DNA of 64,000 bases from Vibrio sp. CDRSL-10 TSBA (GCA_039696685.1 CP155566.1:744001-808000); one strand, 5' to 3'; counted from the stretch's first letter, positions 1 to 9,041 are shown. Made by a program: numbers and translations. The notes: generated by a model from the sequence alone, not told the origin.

Positions 1-1
1 T

Positions 2-436
2 GCCATGGGCTTTGCGGTGATCCCGACCATTTTCACTATCGCGGAAGATGCGATTTTCTCCGTACCGAAACACCTCTCCGACGGTTCACTGGCTCTGGGG
101 GCGACGCCGTGGCAGACCCTGATTCATGTGGTGCTGCTCACCGCCAGTCCGGGTATTTTCTCGGCGGTGATGATGGGGCTGGGACGCGCGGTGGGCGAGA
201 CCATGATCGTGCTGATGGCGACCGGTAATACGCCAATCCTGGACTGGAATATTCTCGAAGGCATGCGCACCTTATCGGCCACGATTGCGGTTGAATTGCC
301 GGAATCGGAAGTGGGCAGCTCGCACTTCCGTATCTTGTTCCTGGCGGCGTTGCTGCTGTTTATGTTTACTTTTGCGGTCAACTCGCTGGCGGAATGGGTA
401 CGTCAGCGACTACGTGCCAAATACCGTTCCTTGTAG
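2..436 (+). CDS. pstC: Phosphate ABC transporter permease PstC, C-terminal part
   Basis: The reading frame is open from the window edge, so the N-terminus lies outside. The visible part is the C-terminal permease domain of the high-affinity phosphate importer in the inner membrane. It has the cytoplasmic coupling loop (SLALGATPWQ) and the following conserved segment GLGRAVGETM, then a last hydrophobic helix (FLAALLLFMFTFAVNSLAEW). The next genes are pstA, pstB and phoU on the same strand, so this is the Pst operon. It ends in TAG at 434-436, where a 21-bp tandem repeat begins. Confidence 0.93.
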   Translation, partial: AMGFAVIPTIFTIAEDAIFSVPKHLSDGSLALGATPWQTLIHVVLLTASPGIFSAVMMGLGRAVGETMIVLMATGNTPILDWNILEGMRTLSATIAVELPESEVGSSHFRILFLAALLLFMFTFAVNSLAEWVRQRLRAKYRSL

Positions 437-561
437 TGAGACGACAGATGCAATTTTTAGAAGAACAAATGCCCGTCTCAGGAACACAGATGCAACGCTC
501 AGGAAGACAGGCGCAACTTTTAGCAAGACAGGCGCAACTCATAGTAAGACAGGCGATTAAA
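436..561. repeat. Six degenerate 21-bp tandem repeats between pstC and pstA
   Basis: Six consecutive 21-base units start at 436, 457, 478, 499, 520 and 541. Units 3 to 5 are the most alike, sharing a core near AGACAGGCGCAAC. The array begins on the last base of the pstC stop codon and ends 21 bases before pstA. Because 21 is a multiple of three, it also encodes a heptad-periodic peptide in one frame. Confidence 0.8.
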
Positions 562-582
562 GATGCAAGTATGGGGTGGTAA
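448..582 (+). CDS. Possible 44-aa small ORF with heptad repeats (pstC-pstA gap)
   Basis: An ATG at 448 opens a 44-codon frame whose TAA directly abuts the pstA ATG. The peptide is built from seven-residue units such as AQLLARQ and AQLIVRQ, which could form an amphipathic helix. The frame is a by-product of the 21-bp repeat, there is only a weak purine-rich stretch before the ATG, and I do not recognise the peptide. It might couple translation into pstA or be an untranslated expansion. No function is claimed. Confidence 0.25.
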   Translation: MQFLEEQMPVSGTQMQRSGRQAQLLARQAQLIVRQAIKDASMGW

Positions 583-2235
583 ATGAAAATTTCGCAGTGG
601 ATGAGATCCGGCGCCCCATGGATTTGGTTAACCGGTGGTGCGGTCAGTCTGAGTCTGATTTCGGTACTCGGCTTGCTGCTGCTGATTGGCTGGAAAGGGT
701 TAACCTATTTCTGGCCCGCGCCGCTTTACCAATGGCAATCGCAAGACGGCCAGCATTTGGTGGGGCAGTTGTATGCATCCGAATCAGTGCCGGTCAGCCA
801 TTTGAAGGATATGGACATCGAGCTGCCGGACGAGGTGATCGAAGCAGGCAGCGCGACACGGCTTAATATCAAAATTGCCAACCGTGAACTGTATGGCAGC
901 GATTTTGTCTCTATGTTGGCGCTTAAGCTGAGTGAGCCGACCAAACCTTCCGGCTGGATGGTGATAGAGCGGGCCCATGACGGCCAGTTTTACGGCAAGC
1001 CGCTTGGCTTTGAACAGGTCAATGGCAACATCAGCCCGCACATCGAGACCTTGCTCAGCCAGGGGCTGGAGCAGGCAGATGGGCTGCGCACCGAGATGGA
1101 CGGCGTGATTAATGACCAGATTCGCCAGATTGGTAGTCAGGTCGAAAACCTGCGTCTTGAGCGGCGCCGTCATGAACTGAACGGCAAACTGACGGACGAC
1201 TATCTGGCTCGTTATCGTGAGCGCAAGCAAGCGCTGGATGCCAAGCTGGTTGAGGCGGAAAAACACCTGGATTTCCTGCGCTCCCAGCTCAGTCATCAGG
1301 CGCTGCTGATGGAAGATATGCATGGTCTCAAGGTGCGGATTCCGCTCAGTCAGATTCTTGATTACTGGTTTCCGAATAACATGACTCTGGTGGAAAAAAT
1401 CGCGCAGTGGGGCAAGCAGGTGTGGGTGTTTTTGTCTGATGACCCGCGCGAGTCCAACTCGGAAGGTGGCGTTTTTCCGGCCATTTTCGGCACGGTTTTT
1501 CTGGTGCTGATCATGTCGGTCATCGTGATGCCGCTCGGTGTAGTGGCGGCGGTTTACCTGCATGAGTACGCTAAAGACAATACCTTTACCCGCCTGATCC
1601 GGGTCGCGGTGATTAACCTCGCCGGGGTGCCGTCCATTGTGTACGGTGTGTTTGGCCTTGGTTTTTTTGTTTACACCATAGGTGCCTCTATCGACCAGCT
1701 GTTTTATGCCGAGCGCCTGCCGGCGCCGACATTCGGGACGCCTGGCCTGCTGTGGTCAGCCCTGACTCTGGCCGTGCTGACGCTGCCGGTGGTGATTGTG
1801 GCGACCGAGGAAGGCCTGACCCGGATTCCGCTCTCGGTACGGCACGGCTCTCTGGCATTAGGCGCGACTCAGTTTGAAACCATCTGGCGCATTGTTCTGC
1901 CGATGGCCAGCCCTGCTATGATTACAGGATTGATCCTGGCGATTGCGCGCGCTGCCGGTGAAGTAGCACCCCTGATGCTGGTCGGGGCGGTGAAGCTGGC
2001 GTCGAGCCTGCCGGTGGACGGGGAATTCCCGTTTGTGCATCTGGAGCGTAAGTTTATGCACCTCGGTTTTCATATTTACGACATCGGCTTTCAGACTTCG
2101 AATATTGAAGCCGCGCGCCCGCTGGTATACGCGACGTCATTTTTGCTGGTTACAGTGATCGTGGCTCTCAACCTCACGGCGATCAGCATTCGTAATAACT
2201 TACGCGAGAAATACCGAACTTTAGGACAAGATTAA
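583..2235 (+). CDS. pstA: Phosphate ABC transporter permease PstA, long form
   Basis: This is the second inner-membrane permease of the phosphate importer. At 550 residues it is much longer than the roughly 300-residue enterobacterial PstA. One membrane helix (about residues 15-38) is followed by a soluble insert to about residue 300. The insert includes a Glu/Arg-rich, probably coiled-coil stretch around 165-245. The permease domain follows, with the coupling loop HGSLALGATQ and then AIARAAGEVAPL. The start is the ATG behind GGGGTGG, directly after a stop codon. The next gene, pstB, begins immediately after its TAA. Confidence 0.92.
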   Translation: MKISQWMRSGAPWIWLTGGAVSLSLISVLGLLLLIGWKGLTYFWPAPLYQWQSQDGQHLVGQLYASESVPVSHLKDMDIELPDEVIEAGSATRLNIKIANRELYGSDFVSMLALKLSEPTKPSGWMVIERAHDGQFYGKPLGFEQVNGNISPHIETLLSQGLEQADGLRTEMDGVINDQIRQIGSQVENLRLERRRHELNGKLTDDYLARYRERKQALDAKLVEAEKHLDFLRSQLSHQALLMEDMHGLKVRIPLSQILDYWFPNNMTLVEKIAQWGKQVWVFLSDDPRESNSEGGVFPAIFGTVFLVLIMSVIVMPLGVVAAVYLHEYAKDNTFTRLIRVAVINLAGVPSIVYGVFGLGFFVYTIGASIDQLFYAERLPAPTFGTPGLLWSALTLAVLTLPVVIVATEEGLTRIPLSVRHGSLALGATQFETIWRIVLPMASPAMITGLILAIARAAGEVAPLMLVGAVKLASSLPVDGEFPFVHLERKFMHLGFHIYDIGFQTSNIEAARPLVYATSFLLVTVIVALNLTAISIRNNLREKYRTLGQD

Positions 2236-3054
2236 ATGCTTTCTGTCAATCAGGCGCTGGGTTACCAGGCGCCGCTCGACGTCAACAACTTAACCGATAA
2301 ACAGACTGCGATTGCGATCGAAGACCTCAATCTGTTTTACAAACAGACCCGGGCATTGAACGATATTTCAATGCGGATTCCCAAAGGTCAGGTGACGGCG
2401 TTTATCGGTCCGTCCGGCTGTGGTAAGTCGACACTGCTGCGCTGTATCAACCGCATGAACGATCTGGTCGAAGGCTGCCGGGTAGAAGGGGAAGTCAAAC
2501 TGCACGGTAAGAATGTTTACTCGCCGGAGGTGGATGTACCGACTCTGCGCCGCCGGGTCGGTATGGTGTTTCAGCGCCCCAATCCGTTTCCGAAGTCGAT
2601 TTACGAGAATGTGGTGTATGGTTTGCGCCTGCAGGGGATTCGCAACAGCCGCGCGCTGGATGATGCCGCTGAGCATGCGCTGCGTGCTGCCGCTCTGTGG
2701 GATGAGGTTAAAGGACGCCTGCATGAGAATGCTTTTGGGCTGTCCGGTGGTCAGCAGCAGCGTCTGGTGATTGCACGCGCGATTGCGATAGAGCCGGAAG
2801 TACTGCTGCTTGATGAACCGACTTCGGCGCTCGATCCGATTTCGACCCTGACCATCGAAGAGCTGATTCATGAGCTGAAAACCAAGTACACGGTCGTGAT
2901 CGTGACTCACAACATGCAACAGGCCGCGCGGGTCAGTGACCATACGGCTTTTATTCATATGGGAAAATTGATCGAGTACGCAGATACCGATTCTATTTTT
3001 ACGTCACCATTGAAAAAACAGACTGAAGACTACATTACTGGGCGCTACGGTTAA
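2236..3054 (+). CDS. pstB: Phosphate ABC transporter ATP-binding protein PstB
   Basis: This is the 272-residue ATPase that powers phosphate import. The Walker A motif GPSGCGKST is at residues 58-66, the ABC signature is LSGGQQQR, Walker B is [11 protein letters not shown], and the switch histidine lies in VTHNMQQA. The ATG directly follows the pstA stop, indicating translational coupling. phoU begins 17 bases downstream. About 25 residues before the ABC domain are longer than in the shortest homologues, and no frame problem is seen. Confidence 0.95.
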   Translation: MLSVNQALGYQAPLDVNNLTDKQTAIAIEDLNLFYKQTRALNDISMRIPKGQVTAFIGPSGCGKSTLLRCINRMNDLVEGCRVEGEVKLHGKNVYSPEVDVPTLRRRVGMVFQRPNPFPKSIYENVVYGLRLQGIRNSRALDDAAEHALRAAALWDEVKGRLHENAFGLSGGQQQRLVIARAIAIEPEVLLLDEPTSALDPISTLTIEELIHELKTKYTVVIVTHNMQQAARVSDHTAFIHMGKLIEYADTDSIFTSPLKKQTEDYITGRYG

Positions 3055-3071
3055 TCGATAAAGGAATCAAT

Positions 3072-3771
3072 ATGCAATTAGGTCGTCATATCTCAGGACA
3101 GTTTAACGTGGAGCTGGAGTCGATCCGCACGCATGTGCTGACGATGGGAGGCCTGGTTGAGCAGCAGTTGTCATTTGCCATGCAGGCGCTCAATAAAGGT
3201 GATGAAGATTTGGCGCGCAAAGTGGTGCGCGATGACCATAAAGTCAATGCGATGGAAGTGTCGATTGATGAGGCGTGCACACGCATTATTGCCAAGCGCC
3301 AGCCGACGGCCAAAGATCTGCGCTTGATCATGGCTATCATTAAGACCATCACTGACCTGGAAACGAATCGGCGACGTGGCGACTAAAATTGCCTATGTGG
3401 CGATTGAGAGCCCGGATGCCAAAGAGAGTCAGTTTCATGTCTCGCTCGAACCCTTGTGTCGCCAGGCGATTGATATGCTGCACCAGGTACTCGATGCGTT
3501 TGCACGTATGGATGTGGAAGCGGCGGCTCTGGTGCATAAGCTGGATGACAAGCTCGACAAAGAGTACGAAGCGGTGATTCGTCAACTGATGACGTACATG
3601 ATGGAAGACCCGAAAAACATCCCGCATATTCTGCAGGTGATGTGGTCGGCGCGCTCCATTGAGCGGGTCGGCGACCGCTGCCAGAACATCTGTGAGTACA
3701 TCATCTATTTCGTCAAAGGCAAAGATGTGCGCCATCTTGGCGATGAAGGCATCGATGACGCACTGCGTTAG
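3072..3771 (+). CDS. phoU: Phosphate signalling protein PhoU (frame broken by one extra A)
   Basis: PhoU is the cytosolic helical protein that links Pst transport to the PhoR/PhoB two-component system. It starts with an ATG after AAGGA. The frame breaks at 3361-3363, where AAA stands for AA. Removing one A turns the local reading into [12 protein letters not shown], the conserved PhoU motif, and gives one 232-residue protein of normal length. The second family motif, [12 protein letters not shown], is present near the C-terminus. The local change is GAAC to GAAAC, the same as in thirteen other genes here, so I treat the gene as intact in the organism. Confidence 0.9.
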
Positions 3772-3797
3772 AACTGATTGTATAATAAAGAGCGGCA

Positions 3798-3851
3798 CGT
3801 ATATAAAAACTTGCTCGTATATAAAAACCTGTGCGTATATAAAACTGGCGC
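3798..3851. repeat. Three 18-bp tandem repeats after phoU
   Basis: Units start at 3798, 3816 and 3834 and share the core CGTATATAAAA. They lie in the 113-bp gap between the convergent phoU and ppk2 genes, 26 bases after the phoU stop. Confidence 0.8.
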
Positions 3852-3884
3852 CGGCGGAAGGAAGCGGCGCACTTCAGCAGCGGG

Positions 3885-4661
3885 TTAATACTTGAGCGGC
3901 ACCAGAGTCTGTTCTTCTATCGGCGAGCGGACATAGCCTTCCTTGTTGATTTCCGGCAGGTGGATGGGCGGATATTCAATGCTGCGATATTCGATGCTGC
4001 TGAGCAGATGGCTGATGCAGTTAAGGCGCGCACTGCGCTTGTCATCGGATGGCACCACCCACCACGGGCACTGCTTGGTATCGGTGTAGGCAAACATCTT
4101 GTCTTTCGCTTTGGAGTAATCGGCCCAGCGGTGACGGGATTCCAGATCCATCGGACTGAACTTCCAGCGTTTAATCGGGGTTTTGATCCGCTCGAGAAAA
4201 CGCTTTTCCTGCTCTTCATCTGAGACCGAGAACCAGTATTTGAGCAGAATAATCCCGGAGCGCTGCAACATACGTTCGAATTCCGGGCAGGAGCGCAGAA
4301 ACTCTTCATACTCTTCGCCGCTGCAAAATCCCATCACTTTCTCTACCCCGGCGCGGTTATACCAGCTGCGGTCAAACAGCACGATTTCACCAGCCGCCGG
4401 CAGATGGGCAACATAGCGCTGAAAATACCACTGGGTTTTCTCTTTTTCCGTCGGCGCGGGCAGGGCGGCCACCCGGCACACCCGCGGGTTGAGCTTTTCG
4501 GTAATACGCTTGATCACGCCGCCTTTACCGGCCGCATCGCGGCCCTCAAAAATGACCACGACTTTGAGCTTTTCATGTTTGACCCACTCTTGCAGCTTAA
4601 CCAGTTCAACCTGCAGCCGCTCGAGCTCTTTCTCGTACACTTTTCTTTTTAATTTGGTCAT
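3885..4661 (-). CDS. ppk2: Polyphosphate kinase 2 family protein
   Basis: This is a 258-residue PPK2-family kinase, which moves phosphate between polyphosphate and nucleotides. The P-loop is GRDAAGKGG at residues 40-48. The lid and Walker B region carries FDRSWYNRAGVE, and the typical PIKRWKFSPMDLESR segment follows. The length matches single-domain PPK2 proteins. It converges on phoU, so phosphate uptake and polyphosphate metabolism are neighbours here. The preferred substrate (ADP, GDP or AMP) cannot be read from the sequence. Confidence 0.9.
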   Translation of the reverse strand: MTKLKRKVYEKELERLQVELVKLQEWVKHEKLKVVVIFEGRDAAGKGGVIKRITEKLNPRVCRVAALPAPTEKEKTQWYFQRYVAHLPAAGEIVLFDRSWYNRAGVEKVMGFCSGEEYEEFLRSCPEFERMLQRSGIILLKYWFSVSDEEQEKRFLERIKTPIKRWKFSPMDLESRHRWADYSKAKDKMFAYTDTKQCPWWVVPSDDKRSARLNCISHLLSSIEYRSIEYPPIHLPEINKEGYVRSPIEEQTLVPLKY

Positions 4662-4714
4662 AGTTCACTCCTTTGATAAGCGCATATTAGCACCGACCTA
4701 ATGCATCAACAGGC

Positions 4715-5467
4715 TTATGCTCCTGATTTGAGAGCTGATGCGGTATCTGCAATCGCCTGACGGTCGGTGACCGGTATGACAAAGTCATCCACTGCCGCTG
4801 CGCCCATTTTGCTCTGCGCGGCGATAAAACGCATTTTGCTGGCGCGGGTGGTTTTACCGGACAAGTGCAGCTCAGTCACGCCGGTGTGCTGCGCCAGGGC
4901 CCGCACATTGCCGGCATTGACCCCAGCCCCTGCCATAATCGCAATCCGTCCGTTACTCTGCCTGACCAGTTCGGCGATAAGGTCGGCACCTTGCAGCGCC
5001 GTCGGCGCCTGACCTGAGGTAAGCAGCCGCTCACAGCCCAAGTCAATGATGCTCTCCAGTGCTTGCTGCGCGTCCTGGCACTGGTCAAAGGCGCGGTGAA
5101 AGGTCACGCCAAGGCCAAGGCTGTGTGCCTGCTCAATCAGCGGCTGACAGCCTTGCTTATCCACTTCACCCTGCTCAGTCAGCAGCCCTAACACCACGCC
5201 TTGCAGTCCGGCTTGATGGGCCGCAGTGATATCGTGTTGCATGCAGGCAATATCGTCAGCGCTGTAGAGAAAATCCCCCTGACGCGGGCGGATCATGGCA
5301 TACACAGGTACGGCAGACAGTTTTGCCGCCTGGCGCATCAACCCCCAACTTGGCGTCAGTCCCCCCAGTGCCAGTGATGAGCAGAGTTCGATGCGGGTAG
5401 CACCGCCAGCCAGAGCGTGCAGCAGCGATTCAATGGTGTCGATACAGACTTCGAGATGATAGGACAT
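4715..5467 (-). CDS. cutC: CutC family protein (copper homeostasis family)
   Basis: The protein has 250 residues and is a TIM-barrel of the CutC family. It starts MSYHLEVCIDTIES and contains RIELCSSLALGGLTPS, VYAMIRPRQGDFLYS and GVTFHRAFDQ, all typical of the family. The frame stays open 14 codons further upstream, but the internal ATG at 5467 matches the family start. The family was named for copper tolerance in E. coli, although its enzymatic role is not settled. The gene stands between ppk2 and a repeat-rich gap before an IS element. Confidence 0.88.
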   Translation of the reverse strand: MSYHLEVCIDTIESLLHALAGGATRIELCSSLALGGLTPSWGLMRQAAKLSAVPVYAMIRPRQGDFLYSADDIACMQHDITAAHQAGLQGVVLGLLTEQGEVDKQGCQPLIEQAHSLGLGVTFHRAFDQCQDAQQALESIIDLGCERLLTSGQAPTALQGADLIAELVRQSNGRIAIMAGAGVNAGNVRALAQHTGVTELHLSGKTTRASKMRFIAAQSKMGAAAVDDFVIPVTDRQAIADTASALKSGA

Positions 5468-5583
5468 AGCTTGGCGACCAGTCAGAAAACAGAGCCCAGA
5501 GTGTAGCAAGGTTCGCTACGGCAGAGGACAGGAAATAGGGGTAAAGCGAGTAGTGAAGCATTTCCGCAATTGGGGGGAGGAGA

Positions 5584-5691
5584 AGCTATTGCGTGAGGGA
5601 AAGCCTTAGCACAAGGGAAAGCTTTAGCGTGAGGAAAAGTAATAGCGCGACGAAAAGTAATCGTGCGAGGAGAAGCCTTAGCGTGGGAGCA
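5584..5691. repeat. Six degenerate 18-bp tandem repeats upstream of cutC
   Basis: Six 18-base units start at 5584, 5602, 5620, 5638, 5656 and 5674. The clearest share AGCNTTAGCGTGAGG. The 303-bp gap between cutC and the IS256 element (5468-5770) otherwise holds no gene. A minus-strand frame through the array would encode hexapeptide repeats (FPHAKA-like), which I regard as a by-product of the 18-bp period. Confidence 0.8.
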
Positions 5692-5770
5692 GGCCAATAA
5701 AAAGGTTCATCGCGGATTGGCGGGAACTTAAAACAAAAACGGTAGTAAGTGATAAGGTTACATCGCCAAA

Positions 5771-7076
5771 GAGACTGTAAATAATTCTGTGTAATTGTCG
5801 GGGTTACATATAATCACGCAGTCTGTCTTCGAACATAATCATAAAGCGGTTCAGGGCCTGTCGCCAGTTTCTGATAGGCATTGTCCACCTCTTGGATGCA
5901 TCCTGGATCGCTAAGAAGATGACCTTTCTTGCCGATTCATCTGTTGGGAACAGCTTACGTTTTTTGATGGCTTTTCTAATCACGCTGTTCAACGACTCGA
6001 TGGCGTTAGTCGTGTAAATCGCCTTCCTGATGTCCTCAGGGTAGTTAAACAGCGTATTGAGATTAGCCCAGTGAGTTGTCCAAGAGCGGCTGATTTGAGG
6101 GTACTTAGCGTCCCATTTATCAGCGAACTTCTCTAATGCTAGCAAGGCTTCATCTTCGGTTTTCGATTGGTAGATGGCCTTCAGATCCACAGCAACCGCC
6201 TTGTAATCTTTCCACGGCACATATTTCATTGAGTTTCGCACCATATGGACGATGCAGAGCTGGATTTGAGTGTTAGGGAAAGCGGTGTTGATGGCGTCAG
6301 GGAAGCCTTTTAGCCCATCAACACAAGCGATGAGGATGTCCTTGACGCCCCGATTTTGTAACTCCGTCAGCACATTCAGCCAGAACTTAGCCCCTTCGTT
6401 TTCAGATAACCACATGCCGAGTAGCTCTTTCTGACCTTCCATATTGACGCCGAGTGCTAGATAAACCGACTTGTTGATGACTTGCTTGTCCTGGCGAATT
6501 TTGACCACGATACAGTCAAGGTAAACAATGGGATACACTTCATCCAGAGGACGAGATTGCCACTCGATAACTTGCTCCAGAACGGCGTCAGTGACCTTAG
6601 ATACCAAGGTGGAGGAGACATCTGCATCGTACATTTCTTTGAATGTGGCGACGATCTCTCGGGTGGTCATGCCTTTCGCATACAGACTTAAGATCTTGTC
6701 ATCCATGGATTGGAATCGGGTCTGATGCTTACGAACTAACTGGGGTTCAAAGCTTGCCTCTCGGTCGCGAGGCACCTCAATTGGAACGTCACCATCATCA
6801 GTGATGATCGACTTTGATGAGTACCCATTGCGGGAGTTGGTACTGGGTTTTGACGCGTGTTTTTCATAACCAAGGTGCTCATCAAGTTCAGCATTAAGCG
6901 CCGTTTCAACAGTCACCTTGGTTAACATTTTACGGAAGTCATCCAGATCGGATTCTGTCTTGATTGATTTGGCGGCTTCACGCGCAAATGCTTCCAGTGC
7001 TTTCTTATCCATAATGTCTATCCTTAGCCTTTTAAGGCTTAAGCTTAGACAATTACACAGAAATCAGGACAGTCTC
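5771..7076 (-). mobile_element. Complete IS256-family insertion sequence
   Basis: The element is 1306 bp. Its terminal inverted repeats begin GAGACTGT and share TTCTGTGTAATTGTC further in, with mismatches between. The flanks carry an exact 8-bp direct repeat, TCGCCAAA, at 5763-5770 and 7077-7084, as expected for IS256 transposition. The transposase is intact, so the copy is probably recent. It sits inside an older inverted repeat next to a decayed ISL3-family transposase. Confidence 0.93.
5804..7012 (-). CDS. IS256-family transposase (mutator type)
   Basis: The 402-residue DDE transposase is full length. The acidic catalytic residues are visible in VYLDCIVVKI (D), ACVDGLKGF (D) and TTNAIESLNSVIRK (E), the last being the family signature near the C-terminus. 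The frame is unbroken and lies inside perfect-looking element ends, so it is likely active. It starts at the ATG following a purine-rich stretch just inside the right end of the element. Confidence 0.95.
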   Translation of the reverse strand: MDKKALEAFAREAAKSIKTESDLDDFRKMLTKVTVETALNAELDEHLGYEKHASKPSTNSRNGYSSKSIITDDGDVPIEVPRDREASFEPQLVRKHQTRFQSMDDKILSLYAKGMTTREIVATFKEMYDADVSSTLVSKVTDAVLEQVIEWQSRPLDEVYPIVYLDCIVVKIRQDKQVINKSVYLALGVNMEGQKELLGMWLSENEGAKFWLNVLTELQNRGVKDILIACVDGLKGFPDAINTAFPNTQIQLCIVHMVRNSMKYVPWKDYKAVAVDLKAIYQSKTEDEALLALEKFADKWDAKYPQISRSWTTHWANLNTLFNYPEDIRKAIYTTNAIESLNSVIRKAIKKRKLFPTDESARKVIFLAIQDASKRWTMPIRNWRQALNRFMIMFEDRLRDYM

Positions 7077-7111
7077 TCGCCAAACACAACCTTACACAAA
7101 CTACCGTTTTC

Positions 7112-8304
7112 ATGCCGAATCATACTTTCCTATCATCGTTCTGGGAAGGCTTTCATGTCGTAAAGTCTGTACAAACGTCTTCTCTCATCACGATTACTCT
7201 CCAACCCAGCACGACTGCTCGATGTTCATGTGGGCAACATGTTCAAGCCATACATGATTATCAGTGGCGCACGATTAAGGAAGCGACGATTCTCGGCGTA
7301 CCCGTCGAGCTATCCCTACAAACAAGGCGTATCAAGTGCCCTGACTGCGGTATCAAAACCGAATCTATTTCTTGACTTGAACCTTTTGCTCGCCTGACTA
7401 ACCGCTTAAGACGTTACATTGAGCAGTTGCTGCCTCTTCTTCCTATCAAGCATATCGCCCAGATGACGGGGGTTCATTGGCATACGATTAAGGCGATAGA
7501 TAAGCGTCGGCTACAACATGCGGTGCCAGAGGTTAACTGGGCAGAGCTGAGACAGCTGGTCATGGATGAGTTTGCTCTCTTCAAGGGACATCGTTATGCC
7601 ACTGTTATCGCGGATGCTAAGACGCATCAAGTGCTTTGGATAGGCGTTGGACGCAGCCGAAAAGATATCCGTCCCTTCTTTGAATTACTCGGTGAGCATG
7701 GACAGAACATAGAAGCGGTTGCAATGGATATGAATACGGCTTTCGACCTCGAAGTGCAGCGACATTGTCCTAACGCCCGCATTGTGTACGACTTATTCCA
7801 TGTGGTCGCCAAATTTGGTCGGGAAGTGATGGATAGAGTCAGAGTTGACCAAGCTAATCAACTCAACCAGGACAAAAAAGCGCGCCAATGGGTGAAACGT
7901 TCACGCTGGGTTCTCCTCAAAAACAGAGGTAATTTAGACAGTAAACAGGAGAGCTATCTGAGTGAGATACTGAGTATGAACAAAGACTTAATGGTGACGT
8001 ATTTACTTGGCTCTCAGCTAAAAGAGTTATGGAGGTGCGAGTCAGAAAGCGAAGCGGAAGACTTATGGGACGTATGGTGGGAGCAAGTTCAAGAAAGCGG
8101 GATCAAGCCGCTTATGGACTTCGCGAGAAAGCTCAAACCGTATCTTCATGGCATCGTTGCTTCTGCAAGCTACCCACTCAATACCTGTACGCTCGAAGGG
8201 ATAAACAACAAGATAAAGTTAATCAAACGAATGGGCTACGGCTACCGAGATCTCGATTACTTTTTTTAAAGATAAAAGCGGCTTTCCCCGGAAAGCCGCG
8301 ATGA
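7112..8304 (+). pseudogene. Decayed ISL3-family transposase
   Basis: The 5' part encodes the N-terminal zinc-ribbon (CSCGQHV, CPDCGIK). The frame is stopped at 7373-7375 by TGA where the family reads TESISWLEPF, so one G-to-A change made a nonsense codon. The rest continues in the same frame with the DDE core (VIADAKTH, AVAMDMN, CTLEGINNKIK). The C-terminus is broken at 8261-8267, where seven T stand where eight restore FFLKIKAAFPGK. Repaired length would be about 397 residues. I could not define terminal repeats. Unlike the host genes, this damage is not of the GAAAC type and looks like real decay. Confidence 0.88.
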
Positions 8305-8312
8305 ACCAATAA

Positions 8313-8341
8313 AAAGCCCCGCTCGGTGAGCAGGGCTTTAC
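8313..8341 (-). terminator. Rho-independent terminator of the peroxiredoxin gene
   Basis: On the minus strand, AGCCCTGCTC, a short loop and GAGCGGGGCT form a stem with one mismatch, followed by a run of T. It lies about 90 bases after the peroxiredoxin stop and may also stop transcription coming from the ISL3 remnant. Confidence 0.75.
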
Positions 8342-8429
8342 AGACTTTACTTCTTAAACTGATTGGCGAGTTGTATCACTTATAATCCAACCACAAACCC
8401 GGTTTGAGCGCGGGCGTTTAAGAGGTTAA

Positions 8430-9041
8430 TTATTTTTTGTTCAGGTCAGCAGTGTGCTCAGACAGGTAAGCAGCTACGCCCGCTGGAGAATCTTTCATAC
8501 CAGCTTTACCTTCTTCCCACTGTGCAGGACATACTTCACCGTGAGTCTGGTGGAAGTTCAGAGCGTCAACCATGCGCAGCATTTCGTCGATGTTACGGCC
8601 CAGTGGCAGGTCGTTAACAACTTGGTGACGTACAACGCCGTCTTCGTCGATCAGGAAAGAACCACGGAAAGCAACGCCAGCTTCTGGGTGCTCAACATCG
8701 TAAGCTTTAACGATTTCGTGCTTAACGTCAGCAACCAGTGGGTATTGAACTTCACCGATACCGCCATTCTCAATAGCAGTGTTACGCCATGCGTTGTGAG
8801 AGAACTGAGAATCGATAGAAACGCCGATTACTTCTACGCCTTTAGCTTTGAAGTCTTCGAAACGTTTGTCGAATGCGATCAGCTCAGATGGGCAAACGAA
8901 AGTGAAGTCTAGTGGGTAGAAGAAAACAACCGCTTTCTTACCTTTAGTGAATTCTGCGAAGTTGAAGTTATCAACGATTTCACCGTTACCTAGCACTGCT
9001 GCAGCAGTAAAATCAGGGGCTTGACGACCTACTAGTACCAT
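8430..9041 (-). CDS. Typical 2-Cys peroxiredoxin (AhpC/Prx family)
   Basis: This 203-residue cytosolic enzyme reduces hydrogen peroxide and organic peroxides. The peroxidatic cysteine is C50 in FTFVCPSEL and the resolving cysteine is C171 in GEVCPAQW, so it is a 2-Cys type. GGIGEV and the C-terminal tail are present, as in peroxide-sensitive forms. It is divergently transcribed from an OxyR-type regulator, which suggests peroxide-induced expression through the shared 198-bp region. Confidence 0.93.
   Translation of the reverse strand: MVLVGRQAPDFTAAAVLGNGEIVDNFNFAEFTKGKKAVVFFYPLDFTFVCPSELIAFDKRFEDFKAKGVEVIGVSIDSQFSHNAWRNTAIENGGIGEVQYPLVADVKHEIVKAYDVEHPEAGVAFRGSFLIDEDGVVRHQVVNDLPLGRNIDEMLRMVDALNFHQTHGEVCPAQWEEGKAGMKDSPAGVAAYLSEHTADLNKK

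Larger units (their letters stand above)
5737..7110. repeat. Inverted repeat interrupted by the IS256 element
   Basis: AAAACGGTAG at 5737-5746 is exactly mirrored by CTACCGTTTT at 7101-7110. Inner arms AAGGTT (5754-5759) and AACCTT (7088-7093) also pair. With the IS256 element and one target copy removed, the site would be a single imperfect hairpin of about 66 bp. It may be an old terminator or part of the left end of the neighbouring ISL3-family element. Confidence 0.6.

Noticed and set aside
436..561. CRISPR-like array
   Set aside because: Units are directly adjacent with no unique spacers, are too short and too diverged, and there are no cas genes.
3352..3372. An 11-bp deletion in phoU
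   Set aside because: First read as a deletion between short repeats, but removing a single A gives the exact family motif TDLERIGDVA, so no deletion is needed.
5482..5697. Minus-strand ORF with hexapeptide repeats upstream of cutC
   Set aside because: It is fully explained by the 18-bp tandem repeat and lacks a ribosome site or known domain.
7373..7375. Recoded UGA (selenocysteine or stop read-through) in the ISL3 transposase
   Set aside because: The family has Trp here, one G-to-A change explains it, and the same gene has a second defect.
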